Shown here piece after piece: positions 8,672 to 18,517 of a stretch of DNA of 64,000 bases. The notes under the pieces were generated by a model. That model was not told where the DNA came from. It searched no databases and saw nothing but the letters and a program-made list of their open reading frames with translations. This stretch comes from Sphingobacterium yanglingense (GTDB lineage Bacteria; Bacteroidota; Bacteroidia; Sphingobacteriales; Sphingobacteriaceae): the NCBI RefSeq assembly GCF_004363245.1, contig NZ_SNYV01000015.1, positions 310,001 through 374,000 on the forward strand, given 5' to 3'. Numbering within the stretch: the stretch's first letter is position 1; each line of letters opens with the position of its first letter. A program made the position numbers and the translations under genes.

Positions 8672-10009
8672 CTATCTACCAGGCATTTTTGGCATATTAC
8701 GCATCATTTTTGCGGCCATAGCTGGATTAGACATTTGTTTCATCACTTTACGCATATCCATAAACTGCTTCAACAGCTTATTAACTTCATTAATATCTGT
8801 ACCAGATCCTTTGGCAATACGCATTCTTCTCTTTTGATCTATTGCATCTGGATTTTCTCTTTCGAAAGGCGTCATTGAATCAATAATCGCTTCGATTGGT
8901 TTAAAAGCGTCATCTTCAATTTCCACATCTTTAAGCGCTTTACCCGCCCCCGGTATCATACCGATCAAATCCTTCATATTACCCATCTTCTTGATCTGTT
9001 GAATTTGGGATCTAAAATCATTGAAGTCAAACTTATTCTTACGGATTTTCTTCTGAAGCTCCGCAGCCTGTTTTTCATCGAATTGTTGCTGAGCACGCTC
9101 TACCAAGGAAACAACGTCACCCATCCCTAAGATACGGGACGCCATACGTTCAGGATAGAACACATCCAACGCATCCATCTTCTCCCCTGTACCAATAAAT
9201 TTAATTGGCTTATTTACAACCGACTTAATAGATAGCGCAGCTCCACCACGAGTATCCCCATCAAGCTTAGTTAATACAACTCCAGTAAAGTCTAACCTAT
9301 CGTTAAACGCCTTAGCCGTATTGACTGCATCCTGTCCCGTCATAGCATCTACGACAAACAAAATCTCATTCGGTTGAGTCGCATCCTTTACTGCAGTTAT
9401 CTCATTCATGAGCGCCTCATCGATTGCCAGACGCCCCGCTGTATCTATAATGATAACATTATTACCATTACGTTTACCTTCCTCTACCCCAGCTTTTGCA
9501 ATTGCGATAGGATCTGTCGAATTTCTATCTGTATATACAGGTACTCCTACTTGCTCTGCGAGAACCTCTAATTGATCGATCGCTGCAGGACGGTATACGT
9601 CACCAGCAACCAAAAGAGGTTTTTTACCTTTCTTATCTTTCAAAAAATTAGCAAGCTTCCCGGTAAACGTAGTTTTACCCGCACCATTCAGACCTGCAAT
9701 TAGAATAACTGTTGGATTTTTTGATAGATCGAGTTCAGTTACCGAGCCTCCCATTAAACCGGTCAACTCATCATTCATGATCTTAGTCAACAACTGTCCA
9801 GGAGAAATACTACTCAATACATTCTCACCTAATGCCTTTTGTTTGACATCATCTGTAAATGTTTTTGCAGTTTTATAATTCACATCGGCATCCAACAAGG
9901 CCTTGCGAATTTCTTTCATCGTCTCAGCGACGTTTATTTCGGTAATATTCCCTTGGCCTTTTAATACCTTAAAGGCTCTATCTAGTTTATCCTGAAGATT
10001 TGAAAACAT
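8672..10009 (-). CDS. ffh: Signal recognition particle GTPase Ffh
   Basis: A 445-residue SRP54 homologue that binds 4.5S RNA and signal sequences and docks with FtsY at the membrane. N-domain helices come first, then the G domain with GLNGAGKTTFTGKLA (P-loop), DTAGRLAIDEALM and TKLDGDTRGG, and finally the methionine-rich M domain ending MKQMSNPAMAAKMMRNMPKMPGR. It is transcribed alone from a consensus promoter about 33 bp upstream. Confidence 0.97.
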   Translation of the reverse strand: MFSNLQDKLDRAFKVLKGQGNITEINVAETMKEIRKALLDADVNYKTAKTFTDDVKQKALGENVLSSISPGQLLTKIMNDELTGLMGGSVTELDLSKNPTVILIAGLNGAGKTTFTGKLANFLKDKKGKKPLLVAGDVYRPAAIDQLEVLAEQVGVPVYTDRNSTDPIAIAKAGVEEGKRNGNNVIIIDTAGRLAIDEALMNEITAVKDATQPNEILFVVDAMTGQDAVNTAKAFNDRLDFTGVVLTKLDGDTRGGAALSIKSVVNKPIKFIGTGEKMDALDVFYPERMASRILGMGDVVSLVERAQQQFDEKQAAELQKKIRKNKFDFNDFRSQIQQIKKMGNMKDLIGMIPGAGKALKDVEIEDDAFKPIEAIIDSMTPFERENPDAIDQKRRMRIAKGSGTDINEVNKLLKQFMDMRKVMKQMSNPAMAAKMMRNMPKMPGR

Positions 10010-10041
10010 AGTTAATTTTTTGAAACTCTTATGCTAAGTTG

Positions 10042-10071
10042 CAAAGTTAACAATAATTTGCTTTTTCTCAA
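10042..10071 (-). promoter_or_regulatory. Promoter of ffh
   Basis: On the minus strand: TTG (10071-10069), a 19-bp spacer, then TAACTTTG (10049-10042), an exact TTG-N19-TAnnTTTG match about 33 bp before the ffh start. Confidence 0.7.
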
Positions 10072-10120
10072 CCCCTGTATTATACAGAATTGTTTTAACC
10101 AGATATACGTCTATCACACA

Positions 10121-10155
10121 AAAAAGCCGAAACAGTTTTGTTTCGGCTTTTCTTT
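10121..10155. terminator. Terminator after the zinc peptidase gene
   Basis: AAAAGCCGAAA and TTTCGGCTTTT around a short loop with flanking A and T runs. It lies just past the stop at 10182 of the leftward gene; the symmetric flanks would also work on the plus strand. Confidence 0.8.
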
Positions 10156-10181
10156 ATTAATTCTATATAAATGAGCGATTA

Positions 10182-10868
10182 TTAATCTCTTCTTCCCAAT
10201 AGAATAGATGCATAATATAAAAGCGTAACCAACGCAGACAAAGCAGCAATTACATAGGTCATTGCAGCCCATTTCAAAGCATCTTTTGCCCCATCGTGTT
10301 CTTCTTGACTATGCGTTACATTAGCCCGGTCCAACCAAGCTAAAGCTCTTTTCGAGGCATCAAACTCAACCGGCAAAGTTATAAAACTAAACACTGTAGT
10401 GACAGCTAATGCTGCAACACCTATTTGTAGCAATAAAAAGCTCTTTGAAAAAATAGCCAACATCACACCTATCATCAACGTGAAAGAAACGATTTTCGAA
10501 GAAAAGTTGACGATCGGCACCATAGATGAACGAAACTGCAACCATGAATAGGCCGTTGCATGCTGTACAGCATGTCCACATTCGTGGGCAGCCACCGCAG
10601 CAGCAGCAACACTACGCCCATGATATACTTCTGGACTCAAATTGACAGTTCGATCACCTGGATTATAGTGATCCGTAAGCTGTCCTTCCACCGACACAAT
10701 ATTCACATCATAAATATTATTATCATGCAGCATCTTTTGCGCTATCTCTGCCCCCGATAACCCAGAGGTCAACGGCATTTCCGAATACTTTTTAAACTTA
10801 TTTTTAAATCTTGTTTGGACAATCATACTAATGATCCCGATAACAATCAATAAAATCCAAATTCCCAT
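10182..10868 (-). CDS. YugP-type zinc metallopeptidase (Zn_peptidase_2 family), membrane protein
   Basis: A 228-residue membrane protein. The motif VAAHECGHAVQHA (residues about 90-102) is an HExxH zinc site, and the segment TLPVEFDASKRALAWL with its conserved Glu matches this family. Hydrophobic segments lie at residues 1-18, about 112-165 and 205-222. Relatives are often called neutral zinc metallopeptidases; the substrate is unknown. The gene is alone, with a terminator after it. Confidence 0.88.
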   Translation of the reverse strand: MGIWILLIVIGIISMIVQTRFKNKFKKYSEMPLTSGLSGAEIAQKMLHDNNIYDVNIVSVEGQLTDHYNPGDRTVNLSPEVYHGRSVAAAAVAAHECGHAVQHATAYSWLQFRSSMVPIVNFSSKIVSFTLMIGVMLAIFSKSFLLLQIGVAALAVTTVFSFITLPVEFDASKRALAWLDRANVTHSQEEHDGAKDALKWAAMTYVIAALSALVTLLYYASILLGRRD

Positions 10869-11057
10869 ATTTTTTTCTTGTTTTTAAATCTATCCTTAAA
10901 TTATACAAAACCAATTTCAAAGGTCGTGCCACAACAAATAAACACAAATTTTCTGTCATTTTGACAACAAATAAGACACCAAACCTCATATAACCGTCAA
11001 AAAATCTGGAAACACTTTATCACTCATTAGTGGTAAATAGCACCGAGCAACAAGTAA

Positions 11058-11092
11058 AATGGACTCTCAGTAAAACCAAAAGTCCATTTGAA
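11058..11092 (-). terminator. Hairpin downstream of the sigma factor gene
   Basis: AAATGGACT and AGTCCATTT form a 9-bp stem with a 15-17 nt loop, 24 bp past the stop at 11116. A clear T run is missing, so termination strength is uncertain. Confidence 0.5.
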
Positions 11093-11115
11093 TATTCTTT
11101 AATTTATAATGGAAT

Positions 11116-11706
11116 CTAATTAAATTGGAAGGTCATATTATGATCCTCAATCATTTTGCGTAAGTTACTCAAAGCATACCGCATACGTCCCAATGCTGTA
11201 TTGATACTCACCTCTGTGATCTCCGCAATATCTTTGAAGCTCATATCGCAAAAGTGTCGCATAATCAATACCTCTTTTTGATCATCAGGCAGAAGCTGTA
11301 TAAGTTTCTTTAAGTCCACATCAACCTGACTCCGTACCAACTTACTTTCTGCATCTTCGTCAGCAAAGTTAAGCACTTCAAAGATATCATAGCCATCGCC
11401 ATTGATTACAGTAGGTCCTCGCTTTTCCTTTCTAAAATGGTCAATTACCATATTATGGGCAATACGAATTACCCAAGGCAAAAATTTCCCTTCTTCATTA
11501 TAGCGTCCTGTCTTAATGGTATTGATTACCTTGATAAAGGTCTCTTGAAAAATATCCTCTGCCAAGAACTCATCCTTGACACGAACAAAAATAGAAGTAT
11601 ATATCTTAGTCTTGTAACGATCTATCAGCACCTTCAATCCACCTTCATCGCCATTAATATAGGCACGGATTAACTCTTGATCTGTTTTGCTTTTCAATAG
11701 TTTCAT
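11116..11706 (-). CDS. RNA polymerase sigma factor, sigma-70/ECF-like
   Basis: A 196-residue sigma factor. Region 2 is visible as AEDIFQETFIKVINTI with FLPWVIRIAHNMVIDHFRKEKR (-10 recognition and core binding), and region 4 as LPDDQKEVLIMRHFCDMSFKDIAEITEVSINTALGRMRYALSNLRK (helix-turn-helix). Between them is a linker of about 30 residues containing an acidic stretch. No anti-sigma gene is adjacent. TAAATTTG lies at 11853-11846, about 140 bp upstream of the start, implying a long leader if used. The regulon cannot be deduced. Confidence 0.93.
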   Translation of the reverse strand: MKLLKSKTDQELIRAYINGDEGGLKVLIDRYKTKIYTSIFVRVKDEFLAEDIFQETFIKVINTIKTGRYNEEGKFLPWVIRIAHNMVIDHFRKEKRGPTVINGDGYDIFEVLNFADEDAESKLVRSQVDVDLKKLIQLLPDDQKEVLIMRHFCDMSFKDIAEITEVSINTALGRMRYALSNLRKMIEDHNMTFQFN

Positions 11707-12021
11707 AATAATTCCCCTAATATTTTAAGTATAGAGCATGTAAGCAATTCAATTTTTTAGAGTAACCGTGTTTCGATAGGCATCTATTTTTAATTGTTTT
11801 AAATATCGTTATCTACTCCAAAGTAGCTGAAAAAAAATGATGTTTCAAATTTACCTTACGAGTTTTAACATTAATTCACAGTTCTTAAACGCAATAATTA
11901 TACCACAAAGCCTGCCCACCAAATAGGTCATTAAGCCCCCCTTCCCCGCAGGCGAAACTTACTTTCAACAAAAAAGCTCCAAAATTTCTTTTGGAGCTTT
12001 TTATATTATTTATCCACCTAT
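11707..12021. other. 315-bp intergenic region between glyA and the sigma factor gene
   Basis: Both neighbours point left. The region holds the glyA terminator (11969-12003) at one side and the sigma gene's upstream region at the other, with one TAnnTTTG match on the minus strand at 11853-11846. I see no credible coding frame or RNA gene. Confidence 0.6.
11969..12003 (-). terminator. Terminator of glyA
   Basis: AAAAAGCTCCAAAA and TTTTGGAGCTTTTT form a strong stem; read on the minus strand it ends in a T6 run, 18 bp past the glyA stop. Confidence 0.88.
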
Positions 12022-13293
12022 CTATTTGTATAGTGGAAACTGAGCCATCATTGCTTTCACTTTATCATGGATTTTTGCCAACTGTGCTTCGTTTGCACGG
12101 TTTTGCAATGCCTCATCGATCAATTCACCGATTTGAACCATCTCCGCTTCTTTCACTCCACGAGTTGTAATCGCAGCTGTACCGAAACGAACACCTGAAG
12201 TAACAAAAGGAGAACGTGTATCAAAAGGAACCATATTTTTGTTGGTAGTTATACCTGCTAGCCCTAATACAGCTTCTGCTTCCTTACCAGAGATATCTTT
12301 ATTACGTAAATCGACTAACATCAAGTGGTTGTCAGTTCCTCCAGAAATAATCTTGTAGTCACGATCCACAAAGAATTTAGCCAAAGCCTGTGCGTTGCTC
12401 TGTACTTGCTTCACATATGCTAAATAGTCATCGCTCAATGCTTCACCATAAGCTACAGCCTTAGCCGCGATAGTATGCTCCAAAGGACCTCCTTGTGTAC
12501 CTGGGAATACCGCTAAATCCAACAATTGTGTAATTGTACGAGTCTCTCCTTTAGGAGTCTTCGCTCCCCAAGTATTTTCAAAATCCTTACCCACCATGAT
12601 CATACCACCACGAGGTCCACGCAATGTTTTATGCGTAGTCGTAGTCACGATATGACAGTGCGGAAGAGGGTCATTCAACAATCCTTTGGCAATTAATCCT
12701 GCTGGATGAGAGATATCTGCCAATAATAAGGCACCTACCTCGTCAGCCACTTTACGCATACGCGCATAGTCCCAATCACGTGAGTATGCAGAAGCACCAC
12801 AAATAATCATCTTTGGCTTCTCACGAAGTGCAGTTTCCTCTAATTGTTCGTAATCGATCAATCCTGTATCCTCTTTTACACCATAGAATAAAGGTTGATA
12901 GATTTTACCCGAAAGATTAGCAGGAGAACCGTGCGTCAAGTGACCACCATGAGAAAGATCAAGACCTAGGATTTTATCTCCAGGCTTTATTGTAGCCAAA
13001 AACACAGCGGCATTAGCCTGTGCACCAGAGTGCGGCTGTACGTTGACCCATTCTGCACCGAAAAGCTTTTTAGCCCGTTCGATAGCGATAGTTTCTATTT
13101 CATCGACAACTTCGCATCCACCATAATAACGCTTTCCTGGAAGTCCTTCAGCGTATTTATTGGTCAATACAGAACCTGCTGCTTCCATCACTTGTTTGCT
13201 CACGAAGTTTTCTGAAGCGATTAATTCAATGCCTTCTTCCTGGCGTTTTAGCTCATCTGCGATTAGATTAAAGATAGCTTGATCTCTTTCCAT
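12022..13293 (-). CDS. glyA: Serine hydroxymethyltransferase
   Basis: A PLP enzyme of 423 residues interconverting serine and glycine with tetrahydrofolate, the main source of one-carbon units. Motifs: [29 protein letters not shown] near the N-terminus, [10 protein letters not shown], and the PLP lysine in [15 protein letters not shown]. The length is normal. TATATTTG at 13348-13341, about 48 bp upstream, is the likely -7 element. Confidence 0.98.
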   Translation of the reverse strand: MERDQAIFNLIADELKRQEEGIELIASENFVSKQVMEAAGSVLTNKYAEGLPGKRYYGGCEVVDEIETIAIERAKKLFGAEWVNVQPHSGAQANAAVFLATIKPGDKILGLDLSHGGHLTHGSPANLSGKIYQPLFYGVKEDTGLIDYEQLEETALREKPKMIICGASAYSRDWDYARMRKVADEVGALLLADISHPAGLIAKGLLNDPLPHCHIVTTTTHKTLRGPRGGMIMVGKDFENTWGAKTPKGETRTITQLLDLAVFPGTQGGPLEHTIAAKAVAYGEALSDDYLAYVKQVQSNAQALAKFFVDRDYKIISGGTDNHLMLVDLRNKDISGKEAEAVLGLAGITTNKNMVPFDTRSPFVTSGVRFGTAAITTRGVKEAEMVQIGELIDEALQNRANEAQLAKIHDKVKAMMAQFPLYK

Positions 13294-13460
13294 TCTTGTG
13301 TATATTATTATTGGGGTGTTGAGAATAAATTATTTTGCCGCAAATATACGATTATCTTACCTTTTAAAGGAATTCTTTGATGTATCTTTTGAAAAACAAA
13401 TCCTACATTAAACAATTATCAATCAAAGGCATCTTGTCTTCGGCAGGCACCACCTCCGGT

Positions 13461-13988
13461 CTAGGCCGCTAGTTCCTTTTTTAGCAGCACCTGAGCAGCT
13501 TCATAAGGGTTCACATCAAGCGTCTTCATATGTTTTAAAACCACTTCGATATAGCTATCGACGGTTCCTTCTCCCCCCATCCCCTTGTTTGCATTACGCA
13601 TCAGCTCCAACGTATTGTCCTTCAAACCCTTCACAATAGCCCAAGCCACATCCGAAACATACAGTTGTTGTGTAAAATTATGCTGAAATTCAGATTCTAT
13701 ATCTGTCAGTATAGCCTGCTTAAATTGATGAAGCGTAACCCCTGCCCCATGATGTCTGAGCATTAATTGCTCCGGCGACACTCGGTGAACAAATAACAAC
13801 AGCCGCTCATAAGCTGCAAAACGCAACTGCAAACGATCCTTAAGGAGTTCTTTGTTTTGATTGATATTACCCATCTTGAGAAAATGTCCCTCTATTTTGG
13901 GCCAAATAATATAAAATGCCAATACCAAAGCGATAAATACGCCAAAGGCTAAAACGAAAAGTTGCTTAAAAAATTCAATATACTCCAT
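13461..13988 (-). CDS. Uncharacterised single-pass membrane protein
   Basis: A 175-residue protein with one transmembrane segment (residues about 7-30, LFVLAFGVFIALVLAFYIIWP) followed by a helical cytoplasmic domain (ELLKDRLQLRFAAYERLLLFVHRVSPEQLMLRH) and an all-helical C-terminus. I do not recognise a named function; it resembles conserved Bacteroidota proteins of this shape. The ATG at 13988 is chosen because it directly precedes the membrane segment; an ATG at 14024 would add 12 residues. It is divergent from the Fe-S carrier gene. Confidence 0.8.
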   Translation of the reverse strand: MEYIEFFKQLFVLAFGVFIALVLAFYIIWPKIEGHFLKMGNINQNKELLKDRLQLRFAAYERLLLFVHRVSPEQLMLRHHGAGVTLHQFKQAILTDIESEFQHNFTQQLYVSDVAWAIVKGLKDNTLELMRNANKGMGGEGTVDSYIEVVLKHMKTLDVNPYEAAQVLLKKELAA

Positions 13989-14051
13989 TATCAAGTCTTG
14001 TTTATATAGTGTCAAAAAAAACACAGCATGTTTATTTCGGCTAAAAATATG

Positions 14052-14059
14052 TATTTTTG
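14052..14059 (+). promoter_or_regulatory. -7 element upstream of the A-type Fe-S carrier gene
   Basis: TATTTTTG, an exact TAnnTTTG match, 32 bp before the ATG. No clear TTG at the expected spacing. Confidence 0.45.
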
Positions 14060-14091
14060 TTTAACTATCAACAATAGGGAAAGGTAAGAAA

Positions 14092-14445
14092 ATGAGTATC
14101 GAACATACAACAGGTGCAGCCCCTGTAAAAATGACGGAAGGCGCTGTTACGGAATTAAAAAAATTAATAAGTCAACAAGAGATAAGTGCCGACTATGGTC
14201 TTCGCATCGGTGTAGAAGGTGGAGGTTGTTCTGGCATGAACTATATCCTTGGCTTCGACCAAAAGAAAGATGGGGATTCGGAATACGAGATCGAAGGTCT
14301 CCGTGTATTCATGAACAAAGCTCATGGAATGTATCTTGCAGGAATGGAGATTGATTTCAAGAATGGTTTGGATGCAAGGGGCTTTACATTTAACAACCCA
14401 AATGCCACAAGCACTTGTGGATGCGGCTCTAGTTTCTCCGCTTAA
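14092..14445 (+). CDS. A-type iron-sulfur cluster carrier (IscA/ErpA/HesB family)
   Basis: A 117-residue protein with the three conserved cysteines of A-type carriers: GGGCSGMNY (one) and STCGCGSS (two) near the C-terminus. Such proteins receive Fe-S clusters from scaffold machinery and deliver them to apo-proteins. No isc or suf genes are adjacent, so assignment to IscA, ErpA or SufA is not possible. It ends with a hairpin at 14452-14503. Confidence 0.92.
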   Translation: MSIEHTTGAAPVKMTEGAVTELKKLISQQEISADYGLRIGVEGGGCSGMNYILGFDQKKDGDSEYEIEGLRVFMNKAHGMYLAGMEIDFKNGLDARGFTFNNPNATSTCGCGSSFSA

Positions 14446-14451
14446 AAGAAT

Positions 14452-14503
14452 AAAAAGCTGTCTTCAGATATCCCTAAAAAACAGATAACTAAGACAGCTT
14501 TTC
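14452..14503 (+). terminator. Terminator after the Fe-S carrier gene
   Basis: AAAAGCTGTCTT and AAGACAGCTTTT form a 12-bp stem enclosing a 26-nt loop. Confidence 0.7.
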
Positions 14504-14656
14504 GCTCCTCTTCTCTATCTAATCGCTCAAAAAGGGCTTTACAGCTCTAATTTCCCGTCTATAAAAAGCGAGCTCAATATTATCCGTTTCTAACTTTCAC
14601 CTTTCCTTAATATTCATTAAATTAGCCACCTTTAAAAATTGATTTACAAATACGTG

Positions 14657-17600
14657 ATGTACAAGGAATATAAGCAGTTAAATTTACCGGAAATCGGCAA
14701 AGAAGTATTAAAACGTTGGGAAACAGAAAATATATTTGAAAAAAGTATTTCAAACCGTCCAGCGAGCAAGCCCTACACTTTCTATGAAGGTCCCCCTTCA
14801 GCAAATGGTACCCCAGGTATCCACCACGTGATGGCGCGTGCTATTAAAGATATTTTTTGCCGTTACAAAACCTTAAAGGGATTTCAGGTAAAACGTAAAG
14901 GAGGTTGGGACACCCACGGTCTACCAATCGAACTTGCTGTCGAAAAATCCTTGGGTATCACAAAAGAAGATATCGGAGTCAAGATCTCCGTGGAGGCCTA
15001 TAACGATGCGTGCCGCAAAGAGGTCATGAAATACACCGACCTCTGGAACGACCTTACCGAAAAAATGGGATACTGGGTAGATTTAGAGAATCCTTATATC
15101 ACCTATGAAAATGAGTACATAGAGACCTTATGGTTCTTATTGAAAGACCTATACAAAAAAGGCCTTCTGTACAAGGGCTACACCATACAACCTTATTCGC
15201 CTGCTGCGGGTACAGGGTTGAGCTCCCATGAGCTCAATCAACCAGGCACATACAAAGATGTGAAGGACACTACCATCGTAGCAGAGTTTCGCTTAGACAA
15301 AAAGCAGCTACACCCTATGGTAAATACGTTGGTAGAGACACCAGAAGAGGATGTCGCTTTCATCGCTTGGACGACTACCCCTTGGACCTTACCGAGCAAC
15401 ACGGCACTTGTGGTTGGCAAAAACATTGACTACGTCAAAATCAAAACATTCAACCAGTATACTGGCGAACCTGTTTCTGTTATCTTGGCCAAAAACCTAA
15501 TCAGTAAACATTTCAAAGCTGAAGGCGAAAATGCTTCTTTCCAAGATTATAAAACAGGAGATAAAATCGTCCCTTGGGAAAAAGCAGCTGAATTCAAAGG
15601 AGCGGAGTTAGTAGACCTGAGATATCACCAGTTGCTACCTTATATTACATCCGAGGAGTTGTTAGAAAATGCTTTCCGAGTGATTCCAGGTGATTTTGTA
15701 ACGACCGAAGATGGTACAGGTATTGTGCATGCTGCGCCGACTTATGGTGCGGATGACTTTAGAGTATCCAAAGAGAATGGCATCCCTGCTATCTTAGTCA
15801 AAGACGAGAATGGCAAAGATGTACCTACCGTAGATCGTACTGGACGCTTCGTCAAAGAAATCAGCGACTTTGCGGGACGTTTTGTAAAAGAAGAATATTA
15901 CAGTGCTGAAGAACGCGCGGACAAAGATTTCCGTCCGACCGATGTACTTATTGCCATCAAATTGAAAGAAGACAACAAAGCGTTTGATGTCAAAAAATAC
16001 GAACACACCTATCCACATTGTTGGCGTACAGACAAACCTGTACTATACTATCCATTAGATAGCTGGTTCATCAAAACCACCGCTGTAAAAGAACAATTGG
16101 TAGCTTTGAACAAAACCATCAACTGGAAACCGGAAGCAACAGGTACAGGACGATTTGGCAACTGGTTAGAAAACCTTGTGGACTGGAACCTATCCCGTTC
16201 TAGATACTGGGGTACTCCCCTACCGATCTGGCGTTCGGAAGATGAAAATGAAGAAATCTGTATCGGCTCTATGTCCGAGTTGAAATCTTATCTAGAGGCT
16301 TCACTTACCTCTGATGTTTTGAGCGATGCCGAAAAGCAAATCAACAGCGAATACTTAGCCAAATTTGGAACAGAGAAACTAGACCTTCACCGTCCGTACG
16401 TAGACCATGTTGTATTAGTATCCGATGCCGGGCAGAAATTATTCCGCGAACCAGACCTTATCGACGTATGGTTTGACTCTGGAGCTATGCCTTATGCACA
16501 ATGGGGATTAGACTATGACAAACTTGCAAATGGTGATGCATTACCATTCAAGAATGAATATAATAATGCGTTTCCTGCAGACTTCATCGCCGAAGGCGTT
16601 GACCAAACCCGCGGATGGTTCTTTACATTACACGCCATCTCGACTATGGTTACAGGTTCAGTAGCTTTCAAAAACGTAGTTTCAAATGGGCTTGTACTGG
16701 ATAAAAATGGCAACAAGATGTCCAAGCGTCTAGGCAACGGAGTAGATCCATTTGCTACGATAGAGAAATACAGTGCGGATGCCACCCGTTGGTACATGAT
16801 CAGCAATGCAGCTCCTTGGGACAATTTAAAATTCAACGAAGAAGGCTTAGACGAAGTACGCCGTAAATTCTTCGGAACACTATACAACACCTATGCGTTC
16901 TTTGCGCTTTATGCCAATATCGACAACTTCAGCTATGCTGAACCCGAAATTGCATTAGCCAACAGACCGGAGATCGACAGATGGATATTATCTTTACTGA
17001 ATACCCTTACCAAGGAAGTAGATGAATGCTATAGCGACTACGAACCTACAAAAGCAGCACGTGCTATACAAAACTTTGTTGACGAGCATTTGAGCAACTG
17101 GTATGTAAGGTTATGCCGCCGTCGCTTCTGGAAAGGAGAGTATACGGAGGACAAAATCTCAGCCTACCAAACATTGTACACCTGTCTGGACACCATTGCT
17201 AAATTGATGTCTCCTATATCTCCGTTCTTTGCAGATCAGCTTTATCTAGACTTGAACCAGGCTACAAAAAAACAGACCTTCGAATCTGTACACCTAGCCG
17301 ACTTCCCTGTTTACCAAGCTGACCTAGTTGACAAAGAGCTAGAAGAGCGTATGGGCCTAGCACAGGATATTTCTTCATTGACGCTATCTCTACGTAAGAA
17401 AACGGCGATCAATGTACGTCAGCCACTAAGCAAAATTCTGATTCCGGTATTGGATGCTGCTTTCCAGACAAAAGTGGAAAAAGTAAAAGATTTGATTCTT
17501 TCGGAGACCAATATAAAGAATATCGAGTTCATCACAGACACCGCTGGTCTTATCAAGAAAAAGATAAAACCTAACTTCAAGGCTCTAGGTGCCAAAGTCG

Positions 17601-18070
17601 GCAAAGACATGAAGACCGTGAGTGCTGCAATTCAAGCCTTCACTATAGAACAAATCAGTCAGTTAGAAAAAGCTGGAACTCTTGAGCTAGAAGGCACTCC
17701 TTATAGCATCGGCTTGGAGGATGTAGAGATTATTGCAGAAGATGTAGCTGGATGGCAAGTAGCCAATCTAGGCAACCTTACAGTGGCCTTAGATATACAG
17801 ATCAGCGACGAGCTAAAACAAGAAGGAATCGCACGCGAACTGATAAACCGCTTGCAGAATCTACGCAAAGAAAAAGGGTTTGAGGTAACTGACAGAATAC
17901 GAGTTCAGTTGACACAAAATAATGAAATTGAACAAGCTGCCAAGAATAATTTATCGTATATTTGCACGGAAATATTAGCTGATTCATTGATTTTTGAAAA
18001 TGAGGTAACAGGAGGTGAGAGCATCGAAATCAATGATAATAAACTTGAGGTATTAATTGAAAAGAATTAA
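14657..18070 (+). CDS. ileS: Isoleucyl-tRNA synthetase, long (IleRS2-like) form with GIHH signature
   Basis: A 1,137-residue class I synthetase charging tRNA-Ile. The adenylation signature normally written HIGH appears here as GIHH (residues 54-57, in GTPGIHHVMA), and the KMSKS loop as KMSKR (687-691). The editing domain lies between, including TTPWTLPSNTAL. The C-terminus is the long helical type without a zinc-binding tail. The ATG at 14657 is chosen over a TTG at 14639. Swapped GxHH signatures have been reported in IleRS2 enzymes with very strong mupirocin resistance; this is family knowledge, untested for this gene. Confidence 0.97.
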   Translation: MYKEYKQLNLPEIGKEVLKRWETENIFEKSISNRPASKPYTFYEGPPSANGTPGIHHVMARAIKDIFCRYKTLKGFQVKRKGGWDTHGLPIELAVEKSLGITKEDIGVKISVEAYNDACRKEVMKYTDLWNDLTEKMGYWVDLENPYITYENEYIETLWFLLKDLYKKGLLYKGYTIQPYSPAAGTGLSSHELNQPGTYKDVKDTTIVAEFRLDKKQLHPMVNTLVETPEEDVAFIAWTTTPWTLPSNTALVVGKNIDYVKIKTFNQYTGEPVSVILAKNLISKHFKAEGENASFQDYKTGDKIVPWEKAAEFKGAELVDLRYHQLLPYITSEELLENAFRVIPGDFVTTEDGTGIVHAAPTYGADDFRVSKENGIPAILVKDENGKDVPTVDRTGRFVKEISDFAGRFVKEEYYSAEERADKDFRPTDVLIAIKLKEDNKAFDVKKYEHTYPHCWRTDKPVLYYPLDSWFIKTTAVKEQLVALNKTINWKPEATGTGRFGNWLENLVDWNLSRSRYWGTPLPIWRSEDENEEICIGSMSELKSYLEASLTSDVLSDAEKQINSEYLAKFGTEKLDLHRPYVDHVVLVSDAGQKLFREPDLIDVWFDSGAMPYAQWGLDYDKLANGDALPFKNEYNNAFPADFIAEGVDQTRGWFFTLHAISTMVTGSVAFKNVVSNGLVLDKNGNKMSKRLGNGVDPFATIEKYSADATRWYMISNAAPWDNLKFNEEGLDEVRRKFFGTLYNTYAFFALYANIDNFSYAEPEIALANRPEIDRWILSLLNTLTKEVDECYSDYEPTKAARAIQNFVDEHLSNWYVRLCRRRFWKGEYTEDKISAYQTLYTCLDTIAKLMSPISPFFADQLYLDLNQATKKQTFESVHLADFPVYQADLVDKELEERMGLAQDISSLTLSLRKKTAINVRQPLSKILIPVLDAAFQTKVEKVKDLILSETNIKNIEFITDTAGLIKKKIKPNFKALGAKVGKDMKTVSAAIQAFTIEQISQLEKAGTLELEGTPYSIGLEDVEIIAEDVAGWQVANLGNLTVALDIQISDELKQEGIARELINRLQNLRKEKGFEVTDRIRVQLTQNNEIEQAAKNNLSYICTEILADSLIFENEVTGGESIEINDNKLEVLIEKN

Positions 18071-18073
18071 ACT

Positions 18074-18460
18074 ATGGGAGAAAACACAGAAAAAACCCGC
18101 TATAGTGACGCTGAATTATTAGAATTCAAAGCCATTATAATGGACAAGTTAAGAATTGCGAAGGAAGAGCTCCTAGCCTTAACAAAGACTTTGAGTGGAG
18201 GAAATGCCAACGGAACGGATGACACAGCTGGTACCTACAAGACACTAGAAGACGGTTCTGCAACATTGGAAAAAGAACAGACAAACCAATTAGCAGCTCG
18301 TCAAAAGAAGTTTATTGACAACTTAGAAGCAGCCTTGGTCCGCATCGAAAACAAAACGTATGGAGTCTGCCGGGAGACTGGCAAATTGATTCAAAAGGAA
18401 CGCCTTAAAGCAGTTCCACATACTACATTGAGCATCGAAGCCAAGAACAAACAATACTAA
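18074..18460 (+). CDS. TraR/DksA-family regulator with a degenerate zinc finger
   Basis: A 128-residue protein with a helical coiled-coil N-terminal half and a C-terminal DksA-like segment GVCRETGKLIQKERLKAVPHTTLSIEAK. Classical DksA has four zinc cysteines; only one (CRETGK) is visible, which seems common among Bacteroidota members. DksA-like proteins bind the RNA polymerase secondary channel. It starts 3 bp after ileS, so it is probably cotranscribed, and a hairpin follows before lspA. Confidence 0.88.
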   Translation: MGENTEKTRYSDAELLEFKAIIMDKLRIAKEELLALTKTLSGGNANGTDDTAGTYKTLEDGSATLEKEQTNQLAARQKKFIDNLEAALVRIENKTYGVCRETGKLIQKERLKAVPHTTLSIEAKNKQY

Positions 18461-18469
18461 ACAAAATAC

Positions 18470-18506
18470 AAATAGCCTTTGCCACGTCTTGCGCAAAGGC
18501 TATTTT
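18470..18506 (+). terminator. Terminator between the DksA-like gene and lspA
   Basis: AAATAGCCTTTG and CAAAGGCTATTT form a 12-bp stem ending in TTTTA, 12 bp before the lspA start. It may only attenuate if lspA shares the upstream promoter. Confidence 0.75.
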
Positions 18507-18517
18507 ATGAATTCACT

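Noticed and set aside
15238..17987. Long open frames on the minus strand within ileS
   Set aside because: They are antisense shadows of a strongly conserved coding frame, with no recognisable protein motifs.
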